Source: Methanobacteriota archaeon
GTDB lineage: Archaea; Micrarchaeota; Micrarchaeia; Anstonellales; J096
Length of the DNA: 28,222 bases
NCBI GenBank assembly: GCA_003694965.1
Contig: RFJG01000040.1
Coordinates: forward strand, 1-28,222
Direction of reading: 5' to 3'
The translations under genes and the position numbers were made by a program. Under the pieces are notes generated by a model. It saw only the letters and a program-made list of their open reading frames with translations. It did no database searches and was not told the origin of the DNA. This document shows positions 1-7,077 of this stretch, piece by piece; position 1 is the stretch's first letter, and each line of letters opens with the position of its first letter.

Positions 1-1
1 A

Positions 2-580
2 CATTCACTGAAAAACACAAGATACGAGGCACTGAAGGATATATCCTTTGAGGTTTATGACCCAAAGGATGATAGTGTCAAGAATAGGAGTTTGTCTGAT
101 TATAGAGGTAAGTGGTTGATAATGTTTTTTTACCCTGCTGATTTCACATTTGTTTGTCCAACAGAATTGGAAGAGCTATCTTCCCTATATGATGAGTTTC
201 AGAAGGAAGGAGCTTCTATAGTCAGTGTTAGCACAGACACTGTTTTTGTCCATAAGGCTTGGCACGACAATTCTCAAGCAATAAGCAAAGTGCAATTTGA
301 GATGGCAGCAGACCCAACTGGCAAGCTCTGCAAGCTTTTCAATGTTTATATAGAAGAAGAAGGCTTAGCTCTTAGGGGTACTTTCATTATAGACCCGGAC
401 GGTGTTCTTAGGACTATGGAAGTGCATGACAACAACATAGGGAGGAGCGCCAAGGAGCTCTTGAGGAAGCTCAAGGCAGCGAAGTTCGTTAGAGAGAATG
501 GGGGTAATGTCTGCCCAGCAAGCTGGGAACCAGGCAAAGAGCCCTTAAAACCATCCCTTGAGCTTGTCGGAAAGATATAA
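2..580 (+). CDS. 2-Cys peroxiredoxin (AhpC/Prx family), 5' end cut by window
   Basis: Thiol peroxidase expected to reduce hydrogen peroxide and organic peroxides in the cytoplasm. The frame is open back to base 2. The residues before the TTG at 92 (FEVYDPKDDSVKNRS, then LSDYRGKW) match the N-terminus of AhpC-type peroxiredoxins, so the gene starts at or just before the window edge and 92 is not the start. The peroxidatic cysteine lies in FTFVCPTE (codon 155-157). The resolving cysteine lies in NVCPASW near the C-terminus, making this a typical 2-Cys enzyme, and the end LELVGKI is AhpC-like. No AhpF or thioredoxin reductase is visible in the window. Isoleucine is mostly ATA, as in the neighbours, so if it came from bacteria it is old. 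The Nudix promoter overlaps its stop codon. Family is certain; the exact reductant is unknown. Confidence 0.95.
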   Translation, partial: HSLKNTRYEALKDISFEVYDPKDDSVKNRSLSDYRGKWLIMFFYPADFTFVCPTELEELSSLYDEFQKEGASIVSVSTDTVFVHKAWHDNSQAISKVQFEMAADPTGKLCKLFNVYIEEEGLALRGTFIIDPDGVLRTMEVHDNNIGRSAKELLRKLKAAKFVRENGGNVCPASWEPGKEPLKPSLELVGKI

Positions 581-588
581 TAATATAC
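575..588 (+). promoter_or_regulatory. TATA-like box for the Nudix gene
   Basis: AT-rich box ATATAATAATATAC, centred 26-27 nt before the ATG at 609. It overlaps the stop codon of the peroxiredoxin. The spacing predicts transcription starting at or next to the ATG (leaderless) and is the reason for choosing 609 over an upstream in-frame start at 558. Confidence 0.6.
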
Positions 589-608
589 ATTTCCCTTCTT
601 TTTTCTTT

Positions 609-1028
609 ATGGTTGACGAGGTTTCTGCTGGCTTCGTTGTTTTTTGGCCACATCCTTTAGAATACCTATTGCTCCATTATGTGGAGGGGCATTGGGATTT
701 TCCAAAGGGCCACATAGAGGGTGGAGAGAGCGAGCTGGAGGCAGCTAAGAGAGAGCTTAAGGAAGAGACTGGATTAGATGTGCATGTCTATGATGGTTTT
801 AGGCACACCTATACCTACTCATTTAGGTCCTATGAAAAAAACAAAAAGGTTGAGAAGAGAGTTATATTCCGTGTTGCAAGAGCCAATAGCAGAGAAGTGC
901 TCCTTTCTCACGAGCACATAGATTATGCGTGGCTACCTTATGACAAGGCTCTGGAGAGACTCACATATGACAATGCCAAGAACTTGCTAAGAGAGGCTAA
1001 TTCCTTCATAAGGCGATTAACATTTTAA
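609..1028 (+). CDS. Nudix hydrolase (Ap4A-hydrolase-like)
   Basis: Small Nudix pyrophosphohydrolase of 139 aa. A complete Nudix box (G-x5-E-x7-REL-x-EE-x-GL) spans residues 34-56 and supplies the metal-binding glutamates. The preceding HWDFPKGH is typical of diadenosine tetraphosphate hydrolases, so cleavage of Ap4A-like dinucleotides is the likely role. This fits its position directly before alaS, because aminoacyl-tRNA synthetases make Ap4A as a side product; that link is inference. The frame extends upstream to 558, but this would overlap the peroxiredoxin. The ATG at 609 follows a TATA-like box at leaderless spacing and gives the normal family N-terminus. The end of the gene contains the TATA-like box of alaS. 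Confidence 0.9.
   Translation: MVDEVSAGFVVFWPHPLEYLLLHYVEGHWDFPKGHIEGGESELEAAKRELKEETGLDVHVYDGFRHTYTYSFRSYEKNKKVEKRVIFRVARANSREVLLSHEHIDYAWLPYDKALERLTYDNAKNLLREANSFIRRLTF
1021..1028 (+). promoter_or_regulatory. TATA-like box for alaS
   Basis: CATTTTAA at the 3' end of the Nudix gene, centred about 26 nt before the ATG at 1051. It supports 1051 rather than 1036 as the alaS start. The sequence is short and AT-rich, so this is suggestive only. Confidence 0.45.
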
Positions 1029-1050
1029 GCTTTCTATGCAATTTAGGCCT

Positions 1051-3678
1051 ATGGTTGACAAAAAAGAGCTTTCAAGAGAGTTCAGCCAGCAATGGGAAAA
1101 ACACTACAAGATAGAAGCCCTAACCAAGAGAGGCTATAAGAGGCAGCAGTGCTCCTCCTGTAAGAGATTTTTTTGGTCATTGGCTGAGAGAGATGTTTGT
1201 GGAGACCCTTCTTGTATAGGTTATGAATTCATAGGTAATAGCCCTTCCAAAAAAAGGCTTTCTTATGTTGAGACTTGGAAAGTCCTTGAGAAATACTTTG
1301 TTGATAACGGACATACGAGCATAACCCCTTACCCAACAGTGGCAAGGTGGAGGGATGACCTCTACTTTACGATAGCGAGCATAAATGATTTCCAACCTTA
1401 TGTTGTCAATGGAGAGCTGGACCCCATAGCTAACCCCCTTATAGTCCCACAACCATGCATAAGGTTTTCAGACATATCCAATGTAGGCGTTACGGGCAGG
1501 CATTACACTAACTTTGTCATGGTTGGGCAGCACGCCTTCAATAATGAGAGGACAGGACTCTTCTATTGGAAAGAGGATGCAATAGAGCACGACATCAATT
1601 ACTTGAAAGCCTTGGGAATACCAGAAGAGGAATTAATATTCCAAGAGGATGTTTGGGCCGGAGGTGGCAACTTCGGGCCTAGCATAGAGTATTTTGCTGG
1701 AGGCCTTGAGCTCGGCAATTGCGTCTTTATGCAGTATGAGGAGCTAGCTGATGGCACTACAAGGGAGCTCAACACAAAGGTCATAGATATGGGAGCTGGC
1801 CTTAGCCGTCTATGTTGGATAACCAACGGAGACCCGACGAGCTACGAGCTCGTTCTCGGCAAACCCGTTGAGATCCTCAAGAAGGATTTCGGCATAGACA
1901 TAGACAAGGAGTTATTCCTTAAGTATGCCAAGCTTTCCGGTTCTCTTAATGTTGACGAAGTAGATGACATAGAGAAGGCTAAAGAGCTCGTTGCGAAGAA
2001 GCTATCAACAACAAAAGAGGAGCTATTCAACAAGCTAGAGCCGCTCCAAGCAATATATGCAATAGCTGACCACACGCTAACGCTCTTATTTACAATTACG
2101 GACGGTATGATGCCTTCCAACTCTGGCGGCGGCTACAATCTCCGCCTCTTAGCTAGGAGGATATTCGCGTTTGAGGACAAGTATGGTTTTGAGATGGATT
2201 ACAAGAAGGTTTTAGATGCCCATATGGACCACTTAACGGGGTTATTTGACCAATACAAAAAAGGAGTGGATGTGAGTGCTAGGGTCATAGAGGAGGAGAG
2301 GAAGAGGTATGATGAGACAAAGAACAGGGCCAAGAGTAAGGTAATAACTCTTGTCAAGAAAGCTAAGAACGCCAAAATAACAAAAGAGGACCTTCTCCTC
2401 TTGTATAAGAGCAACGGCATCCCGCCAGAGTATGTCCGCAACATAGCAAAAGAGAGCGGCATAGATGTGGAGATACCGGGCAATTTTTATGAGCTTGTTA
2501 GAGAACCGGACAGCTCAAGAACAGAGCACAAGAAACTCTCTATAGATGTCTCTCATTATGGAGCAACAGAGAAGCTCTATTATGAGCTCTCTTACCTTGA
2601 GGATTTCAAGGCAACAGTCTTAGGCATAGAGGGCAACTATGTAATATTGGACAAGACGATGTTCTACCCAGAAGGAGGGGGCCAAGCAGGTGATAGTGGC
2701 TATTTAGATGGTGTAAGGGTTAGCAACACTGTCAAGGTAGGCAACGTTGTACTGCATGAGGTGAGCGAGCCTTCTAAGTTCAAGAAAGGTCAGGAGGTAA
2801 TAGGCGTTGTAGACAAGGAGAGGCGTTATGACATAACGAGGAATCACACAGCAACGCACATGATTACTGCTGCTGCCAAGGAGGTTTTAGGCAACCACGT
2901 GTGGCAGGCAGGAGCGAAGAAAGATGAGGATAAGGCGCACATAGACTTAACGCACTATGCCCGCATAACAGAAGAGGAGCTAGCAGCCATAGAGATGAAA
3001 GCCAATGAGTGGGTTATGGCCAACAAGCCCATCAATGTCTTCGTTTTACCGAGGAACAAGGCAGAAGAGAAGTATGGCTTTACAATATACCAAGGAGGCG
3101 CTGTTCCTGGCAAGGACATACGCATAATAGAGATAGAGGACATAGATGCAGAGGCTTGTGGCGGGACCCACCACCTCTTACAGGCTACTGGCAACATAGG
3201 ATACATCAAGATTGTCAAGAGGGAGAGCGTCAAGGACGGAGTTGAGAGACTTACATTCAAGGCAGGTAGGCCGGCAGTAAGGTATGTTCAGGAGAGGGAG
3301 ACCCTTCTCAAGAGGAGTGCAGACGTTTACAAGGTCCCAGTGCAGGAGCTCCCACAGACGTGCGAGCGTTTCTTTAGTGAGTGGAAAGTCTTTATTAAAA
3401 GGGCAGAGAGAGCAGAAGAAGAGCTCCTCAAAGAACTCCTTTCCAAGAGCGACATAGTTGAGGTTTCGTTTGAGCCTCAAAAAGTTCCACAACACAGCAA
3501 TACAAAAGTAGTCCTAACTCCCTCCTTTATCTATGTCGTTGGGGACAATGCAGCTAATGTGTGGGAGAAACTAGCTCCTCTCAACATCAAGGGCGGGGGC
3601 AGTAAGAAATTCTTCAAGGGCAGGAGGGGAGATATAAAGTTAGAGGACTTAACTCCTCTTCTCCAAGATAGTGGCTAA
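1051..3678 (+). CDS. alaS: alanyl-tRNA synthetase, archaeal type
   Basis: Charges tRNA-Ala with alanine in the cytoplasm. The N-terminus carries the archaeal zinc-ribbon-like segment (CSSCKRFFW...CGDPSC). It is followed by the class II catalytic core with RFSDISNVGVTGRHYTNF. The editing domain has HTATH (about residues 599-603) and the C-terminal zinc ligands C703 and H707 in CGGTHH. Length (875 aa) is normal for archaeal AlaRS. An in-frame ATG at 1036 would add five residues; 1051 is preferred because a TATA-like box lies about 26 nt upstream and archaeal homologues begin close to this point. The 3' end overlaps the convergent gene at 3649 by 30 bp. Confidence 0.97.
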   Translation: MVDKKELSREFSQQWEKHYKIEALTKRGYKRQQCSSCKRFFWSLAERDVCGDPSCIGYEFIGNSPSKKRLSYVETWKVLEKYFVDNGHTSITPYPTVARWRDDLYFTIASINDFQPYVVNGELDPIANPLIVPQPCIRFSDISNVGVTGRHYTNFVMVGQHAFNNERTGLFYWKEDAIEHDINYLKALGIPEEELIFQEDVWAGGGNFGPSIEYFAGGLELGNCVFMQYEELADGTTRELNTKVIDMGAGLSRLCWITNGDPTSYELVLGKPVEILKKDFGIDIDKELFLKYAKLSGSLNVDEVDDIEKAKELVAKKLSTTKEELFNKLEPLQAIYAIADHTLTLLFTITDGMMPSNSGGGYNLRLLARRIFAFEDKYGFEMDYKKVLDAHMDHLTGLFDQYKKGVDVSARVIEEERKRYDETKNRAKSKVITLVKKAKNAKITKEDLLLLYKSNGIPPEYVRNIAKESGIDVEIPGNFYELVREPDSSRTEHKKLSIDVSHYGATEKLYYELSYLEDFKATVLGIEGNYVILDKTMFYPEGGGQAGDSGYLDGVRVSNTVKVGNVVLHEVSEPSKFKKGQEVIGVVDKERRYDITRNHTATHMITAAAKEVLGNHVWQAGAKKDEDKAHIDLTHYARITEEELAAIEMKANEWVMANKPINVFVLPRNKAEEKYGFTIYQGGAVPGKDIRIIEIEDIDAEACGGTHHLLQATGNIGYIKIVKRESVKDGVERLTFKAGRPAVRYVQERETLLKRSADVYKVPVQELPQTCERFFSEWKVFIKRAERAEEELLKELLSKSDIVEVSFEPQKVPQHSNTKVVLTPSFIYVVGDNAANVWEKLAPLNIKGGGSKKFFKGRRGDIKLEDLTPLLQDSG

Positions 3679-4254
3679 CTCTGATAGCAAGTTCTCCCTT
3701 AGCGGTTCAATATCCTTTTGCTTCCACACGAGGTAGTTGTAGTTCCTCTTTTTTTCATTCCTCTTGTATATTGTTGGCTCTCCCTTGTGCTCTATGAACA
3801 CTTCTGTATTCCTAAGTGGTGGCCTTGTTTTTAGTAGCCATACACTGCTGGTGTAGTCGTGGTTGTATATGCTGACATTGCCTTCTATGTTATAATTCTC
3901 CCATTGCTTTGGCATCCCAACTTTTAGCTCAACGCCACCGTTATTCAGGAAATCAAAGCACTGTATGGAGCTAGCCCCCCATAGATGCATAGCCCTCTCC
4001 CCCTTACTCCCTTTATGGCACGAGAACCTGTTCAGCTCCGTCCCACTTGCAGGAGGTATTATTAATAGACCATACTCGTAGCCGTCCTTCATAACAACCT
4101 TATTATAGGAGAATATCGCCCTCTTGCTCTTGACGGGCTCTTCATACAGCTCCTTAAATTCATCAATAGTATATGTGTAGTTAGGGAGGGGCTCTCCTTC
4201 AAGGAACGCATAGTAACCCTTCACTTCCAGCAATGGATTTTGGAGGACCCTCAT
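3649..4254 (-). CDS. hypothetical protein, 201 aa
   Basis: Not recognised. A soluble protein with no signal peptide or membrane segment. It is rich in Tyr, Asn and Trp, with a charged C-terminal stretch that looks helical (DIEPLRENLLSELATILEKRS). The middle contains GYEYGLLIIPPASG and GERAMHLWGASS, which may be conserved positions, but no known motif is evident. The start overlaps the stop of the upstream 126-aa gene as ATGA, so the two should be translationally coupled and may form a complex. Its last 30 bp overlap the 3' end of alaS on the other strand. Coding status is supported by the coupling, the length and an intact frame. Confidence 0.75.
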   Translation of the reverse strand: MRVLQNPLLEVKGYYAFLEGEPLPNYTYTIDEFKELYEEPVKSKRAIFSYNKVVMKDGYEYGLLIIPPASGTELNRFSCHKGSKGERAMHLWGASSIQCFDFLNNGGVELKVGMPKQWENYNIEGNVSIYNHDYTSSVWLLKTRPPLRNTEVFIEHKGEPTIYKRNEKKRNYNYLVWKQKDIEPLRENLLSELATILEKRS

Positions 4255-4631
4255 TCTTTCTTGAACCTCTTCAATTCTTTTTTCTTCTTCCTTTCTTCTC
4301 CCATCTTCTTCTTTATGGCAAACAAGAAGGTTATGTATTCACCATTCTTTACCTTGACGCGCTCCAATCTCTCCTCTATGTCATCCAAGAAAGTAATTAT
4401 CTCTTTGTAGAGGTCTGTTTCCTCAAACCTTCTCCCCTCTTTTTTACTCCCCTCTTTGTATTCTTTTAAGGCCTGCTTTATTACTCTTATTTGCGCCTCA
4501 AACCTCTCTGCCTCTCTTGTGTCTTTCTCCAATTCTATAGTTAGGTGGTCTGCCATTTCCATAAGTTCTTCCAATGGCAACTCCGCAAGGGCATCCCCCT
4601 TCTTCTTCATCTCTTCTATTCCGACAGGCAT
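4251..4631 (-). CDS. hypothetical charged coiled-coil protein, 126 aa
   Basis: Not recognised. Almost entirely Lys/Glu-rich helix with heptad character (LPLEELMEMADHLTIELEKD; later EITFLDDIEERLERVKVK), ending in a very basic tail (KKKKELKRFKKE). Likely a coiled-coil structural or adaptor protein. Two adjacent ATG codons (4634 and 4631) are possible starts. The second is 25 nt from a clear TATA-like box and is preferred. The stop overlaps the start of the 201-aa gene by 4 nt, making a two-gene operon of unknown function. Confidence 0.75.
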   Translation of the reverse strand: MPVGIEEMKKKGDALAELPLEELMEMADHLTIELEKDTREAERFEAQIRVIKQALKEYKEGSKKEGRRFEETDLYKEIITFLDDIEERLERVKVKNGEYITFLFAIKKKMGEERKKKKELKRFKKE

Positions 4632-4650
4632 CATAAGACAATGATGTGCA

Positions 4651-4662
4651 TTTTATAAAAAA
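4651..4662 (-). promoter_or_regulatory. TATA-like box for the 126-aa/201-aa operon
   Basis: Minus-strand TTTTTTATAAAA, centred about 25 nt before the ATG at 4631, i.e. leaderless spacing. It lies between the operon and the stop of the 60-aa gene upstream. Confidence 0.6.
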
Positions 4663-4845
4663 CTATCTTTTTTCGCACTTGCATAAGTTGTTGCCGTGGG
4701 CCATCTCGTGTATTCCCAACAATATTAGGAAGATACCTGCCAGTAATAGCCCAGTTGTTGGTTCAAGCTTCCCTATGCCACCGAATACTATGCTCAGTCC
4801 TGCAAGCGCTTCAAGGAAACCATTTATCGTTTTCTTCTTTCCCAT
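4663..4845 (-). CDS. small two-helix membrane protein, 60 aa
   Basis: Not recognised by family. It has a basic N-terminus (MGKKK), two hydrophobic helices (about residues 10-25 and 31-46) separated by GKLEPTTG, and a polar tail with His and Cys (HEMAHGNNLCKCEKR) that could bind metal. The HEMAH pentapeptide fits the HExxH pattern of metalloproteases, but the protein is too small to be a known peptidase, so this may be chance. The ATG follows a strong Shine-Dalgarno sequence (GAGGTGG) and lies only 13 nt after the 3' end of tRNA-Cys on the same strand. It has no TATA-like box of its own, so the gene is probably expressed from the tRNA transcript. Confidence 0.7.
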   Translation of the reverse strand: MGKKKTINGFLEALAGLSIVFGGIGKLEPTTGLLLAGIFLILLGIHEMAHGNNLCKCEKR

Positions 4846-4848
4846 ATT

Positions 4849-4855
4849 GCCACCT
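4849..4855 (-). promoter_or_regulatory. Shine-Dalgarno site of the 60-aa gene
   Basis: Minus-strand GAGGTGG shortly before the ATG at 4845. It is one of few clear ribosome-binding sites in a window where most starts look leaderless, as expected for an internal cistron behind a tRNA. Confidence 0.6.
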
Positions 4856-4858
4856 CTT

Positions 4859-4967
4859 AGCCCGGGGAGGGAGTCGAACCCCCCTACGCCGGTTTCTACT
4901 ACATAGTTGTAGGAGACAACTTATTAGGGAGCTGCAGCCGGCTGCGTAGCCGCTCCGCCACCCGGGC
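4859..4967 (-). tRNA. tRNA-Cys(GCA) with 38-nt intron
   Basis: Acceptor stem GCCCGGG/CCCGGGC, D-arm with AGCGGCTA, anticodon stem GCCGG/CCGGC, 4-nt variable loop (GTAG), T-loop TTCGACT and discriminator U73. Anticodon GCA and U73 together identify cysteine. The intron occupies 4894-4931, between positions 37 and 38. The splice sites are defined by a 4-bp helix CTGC/GTAG flanked by 3-nt bulges (AG^C and AA^A), the archaeal bulge-helix-bulge. The intron also forms a hairpin with stem AGTTGT/ACAACT. The mature tRNA is 71 nt. CCA is not encoded and must be added by the cca product. A TATA-like box lies about 33 nt upstream and is shared with the divergent gene at 5038. Confidence 0.95.
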
Positions 4968-4994
4968 ACAATAACTACTACAAGTCTTGCCAAA

Positions 4995-5005
4995 ACTTTA
5001 AAAAC
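4995..5005. promoter_or_regulatory. TATA-like box shared by tRNA-Cys (-) and DUF350 gene (+)
   Basis: ACTTTAAAAAC, the only good box in the 70-bp gap. It is centred about 33 nt from the tRNA-Cys 5' end and about 38 nt from the ATG at 5038. On the plus strand transcription would begin near 5026, just at a GAGGTG ribosome-binding site. Confidence 0.5.
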
Positions 5006-5025
5006 CTTCTTTGAGCATAGGTTTT

Positions 5026-5031
5026 GAGGTG
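5026..5031 (+). promoter_or_regulatory. Shine-Dalgarno site of the DUF350-like gene
   Basis: GAGGTG six bases before the ATG at 5038. It decides the start: the TTG at 5011 would lie upstream of the predicted transcription start. Confidence 0.65.
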
Positions 5032-5037
5032 TATTCT

Positions 5038-5565
5038 ATGGCTAACGTTATTTTGGCCTTTTTCTTAGGCGTAATAAAGCTTTTGTTTTCTCTGTTGTTT
5101 AGTGTCGCTGCAGTCTACTTTGCGATAAGGGTTTTTGATGCCATAACAGGGGAGCTAGATGAGTGGAGAGAGATAAAGAAAGGGAATGTTGCAGTATCTA
5201 TCTATTTCGGAGCTGTAATATTTACCTTCTCATTGATAATAGCCCCTTCTTTGCTCAACATCAGCGGTGAGATAAATTCATTTACTGATTCAATGAATGT
5301 GGGGATGTTGCTTTTCCTTATTGTTGACATAGTAGGGCTTATCTTTACGATACTCTTATCTGCGATCGCCCTCTACCTGACGATATTGATGATAGATGCT
5401 TTCAGCCACGGCATGAAAAAGTTCAAGCAGATAAAGAACGGCAACATTGCAGTAGCTATAACTTTAGCAGCCATACTCTTAGCTGTTGGCATAGTAATAC
5501 AACAAGGCGTTGTCTCCTTATCTCACTTGATAGACCCGACAACTATATTCGTAGCTGTGCAGTGA
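5038..5565 (+). CDS. DUF350-like membrane protein, 175 aa
   Basis: Integral membrane protein with four hydrophobic segments arranged as two tandem repeats. Each repeat ends with the DUF350-type signature: a helix, then an acidic/basic loop, then GN-AVAI. The two copies are FDAITGELDEWREIKKGNVAV (about residues 30-50) and IDAFSHGMKKFKQIKNGNIAV (about 118-138). DUF350 proteins are widespread but their function is unknown. The start is set by the Shine-Dalgarno site. The stop abuts the stop of the convergent FEN1 gene with no gap. Confidence 0.8.
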   Translation: MANVILAFFLGVIKLLFSLLFSVAAVYFAIRVFDAITGELDEWREIKKGNVAVSIYFGAVIFTFSLIIAPSLLNISGEINSFTDSMNVGMLLFLIVDIVGLIFTILLSAIALYLTILMIDAFSHGMKKFKQIKNGNIAVAITLAAILLAVGIVIQQGVVSLSHLIDPTTIFVAVQ

Positions 5566-6603
5566 TCAGAACCACTCCTTTATGGAGTGCTGCCTCTCTT
5601 CTTCTTTTATCTTTTTTATGTTCTCAATTCCGTGCTCTATCCTCTCTCTTGAGAAATCGTGCTTTTCAACGAGCAACTCCAGCACTTTTTCTTCATCCAT
5701 CTCCCCTTCCTCTACATTGGCATCTACAACAGGAGGATTTAGGAAGAATTCATACACATCCCTTATGTAGGGCTCAAACTCGTGATCGTATTTGTTTGAT
5801 GTAAATGTGAGCATCTCTTCCAACTCCTTGTATTCCTTGACTATCTTGAGGGCTGTTTTTGGCCCAACTCCTTTCACTCCCTTGTTGAAATCATTCCCTA
5901 TAAGCAAACCTATCATAACGAGCTGTTCCTTGCTTATGGAGAGGCTTTTTAGGACATCAGTAAGTATTATCTCTTCTGGCTTAACTGTTATGTACTCATT
6001 CCTCCTAGGTAGTTTCCTCCTCTCACTAACTGAGAGGTTCCTCACTAGCTTCGGAGAACCAAATAACAAGCTATCATAGTCTTGGCTCGCAGATGCATCA
6101 ACAGAGCCGTTAGCAGCGAGGTGGGCAGCTTCTGCTTCTCCCTCTGATGGCGCTTGCACATAAGCTATTCCCATAGCTGATAAGAGTTCCTTGCTTTCCT
6201 TTACCATATCCTTTGTTAGCCTTATTGTCTGTTTGGCATACATCTCCATATAGCTTACTTCTTCCATATCCTTAGCTTTTTGGAGCAAGGCCTCTGCCTC
6301 CTCCTTCTTCTTTTTCCTCTCTTCTATTGTCTCATACTTGAATTTTGGTGGCTTCCCATCAAACACAAAAACAAGCTTTATCCCTTTTGACATCATCTTT
6401 ATGCTCCTATAAAAAAGACCAGACAAGTGGCTCGTTATGTTTCCGTCAAAATCCTTTAATGGCGTTCCATCAGGTTGTCTTATAGAAGCTAAGAATTGGT
6501 ATAATGTGTTATATGCATCAAAGGCTATTGTTTTCCTCGCAAAATAACCTATCTCCTTCTCATTCTTCAAGCCTTCCAAGAGTGGCGAGAGGTTTACTCC
6601 CAT
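5566..6603 (-). CDS. fen: flap endonuclease 1 (FEN1)
   Basis: Structure-specific 5' nuclease that removes RNA-primer flaps during lagging-strand maturation and repair. The N-terminus MGVNLSPLL is canonical. Metal-binding acidic residues are visible in IAFDAYNTLY, VFVFDGKPP, EGEAEA, SQDYDSLLFG and GNDFNKGV. The helix-hairpin-helix segment is VKGVGPKTALKIV. The final eight residues QHSIKEWF form a PIP box for PCNA. Length (345 aa) is normal. The start overlaps the end of the aMBF1-like gene by 10 bp and is preceded by GGAGGAG, so it is translated from the same mRNA. Confidence 0.97.
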   Translation of the reverse strand: MGVNLSPLLEGLKNEKEIGYFARKTIAFDAYNTLYQFLASIRQPDGTPLKDFDGNITSHLSGLFYRSIKMMSKGIKLVFVFDGKPPKFKYETIEERKKKKEEAEALLQKAKDMEEVSYMEMYAKQTIRLTKDMVKESKELLSAMGIAYVQAPSEGEAEAAHLAANGSVDASASQDYDSLLFGSPKLVRNLSVSERRKLPRRNEYITVKPEEIILTDVLKSLSISKEQLVMIGLLIGNDFNKGVKGVGPKTALKIVKEYKELEEMLTFTSNKYDHEFEPYIRDVYEFFLNPPVVDANVEEGEMDEEKVLELLVEKHDFSRERIEHGIENIKKIKEEERQHSIKEWF

Positions 6604-7022
6604 TCTGCCTGCTCCTCCATAGTCAGTTCTTTTTTCTTCTCTCTGTTGGCAGGGGTGAAATCCAAGACAACAGTCTCAACAAGCCTTATGTTAAATTTCT
6701 TCTCAAATTTTTTCGCTGTCTTCATATCCGGCATCATCTCTCCCCTTTCTATGTGTTTTAAGTAGCTTAGTGTTATGTTCATTTCCTTGGCTATGTCCTC
6801 CTCTCTCTTGCCACTTTCCTTTATGGCATTTTTTACTATCTCTGCATAATTCTCTACAATACTCTCTTCTTTGACAGTCTTAGGCCTCTCCTTCTTGACA
6901 GTTCTTTTCTTCTCCTCGCCGCTTTGCTTTCCCACGCAGGCATAGCAGGCCTCTACTTCTGCTCCCTCAACTATAACTCCTCTTGTTTTTCTTTCCAAGC
7001 CGCATATGTCGCATTGCCCCAT
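6594..7022 (-). CDS. aMBF1-like transcription factor (Zn ribbon + HTH)
   Basis: Archaeal multiprotein-bridging-factor-1-like protein, 142 aa. An N-terminal zinc ribbon has CDICG and CYAC (about residues 4-33). A Lys/Glu-rich linker follows, then a Cro/C1-type helix-turn-helix (about 60-115: ESGKREEDIAKEMNITLSYLKHIERGE). In archaea aMBF1 associates with the small ribosomal subunit; its role in transcription is unsettled. A TTG at 7037 would add five residues. The ATG at 7022 is preferred because it gives the standard N-terminus and lies about 29 nt from the TATA-like box. It is followed by fen with a 10-bp overlap. Confidence 0.9.
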   Translation of the reverse strand: MGQCDICGLERKTRGVIVEGAEVEACYACVGKQSGEEKKRTVKKERPKTVKEESIVENYAEIVKNAIKESGKREEDIAKEMNITLSYLKHIERGEMMPDMKTAKKFEKKFNIRLVETVVLDFTPANREKKKELTMEEQAEWE

Positions 7023-7045
7023 TGAACCACCACACAATCCCTAAC

Positions 7046-7057
7046 TATTTTTATATC
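7046..7057. promoter_or_regulatory. single TATA-like box shared by aMBF1-fen (-) and M50 gene (+)
   Basis: TATTTTTATATC in a 55-bp gap. It is centred about 26 nt before the GTG at 7078 and about 29 nt before the ATG at 7022 on the other strand. No second box is visible, so one near-symmetrical element probably drives both leaderless or nearly leaderless transcripts. Confidence 0.55.
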
Positions 7058-7077
7058 TTCTCCTATTAAAGCCTTTT

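Noticed and set aside
92..580. Peroxiredoxin starting at the TTG at 92
   Set aside because: The same frame is open back to base 2 and the extra residues match the AhpC N-terminus, so the gene begins at or before the window edge.
558..608. Extended N-terminus of the Nudix protein
   Set aside because: It would overlap the peroxiredoxin and the TATA-like box; the ATG at 609 fits the family and the promoter spacing.
4663..4845. HEMAH in the 60-aa protein as a metalloprotease site
   Set aside because: It fits the HExxH pattern, but the protein is too small and lacks a third ligand region; treated as possible chance or metal binding.
4859..4967. Class II tRNA (Leu/Ser) with a long variable arm
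   Set aside because: The extra length lies in the anticodon loop as an intron; the variable loop is 4 nt and the anticodon GCA with U73 gives Cys.
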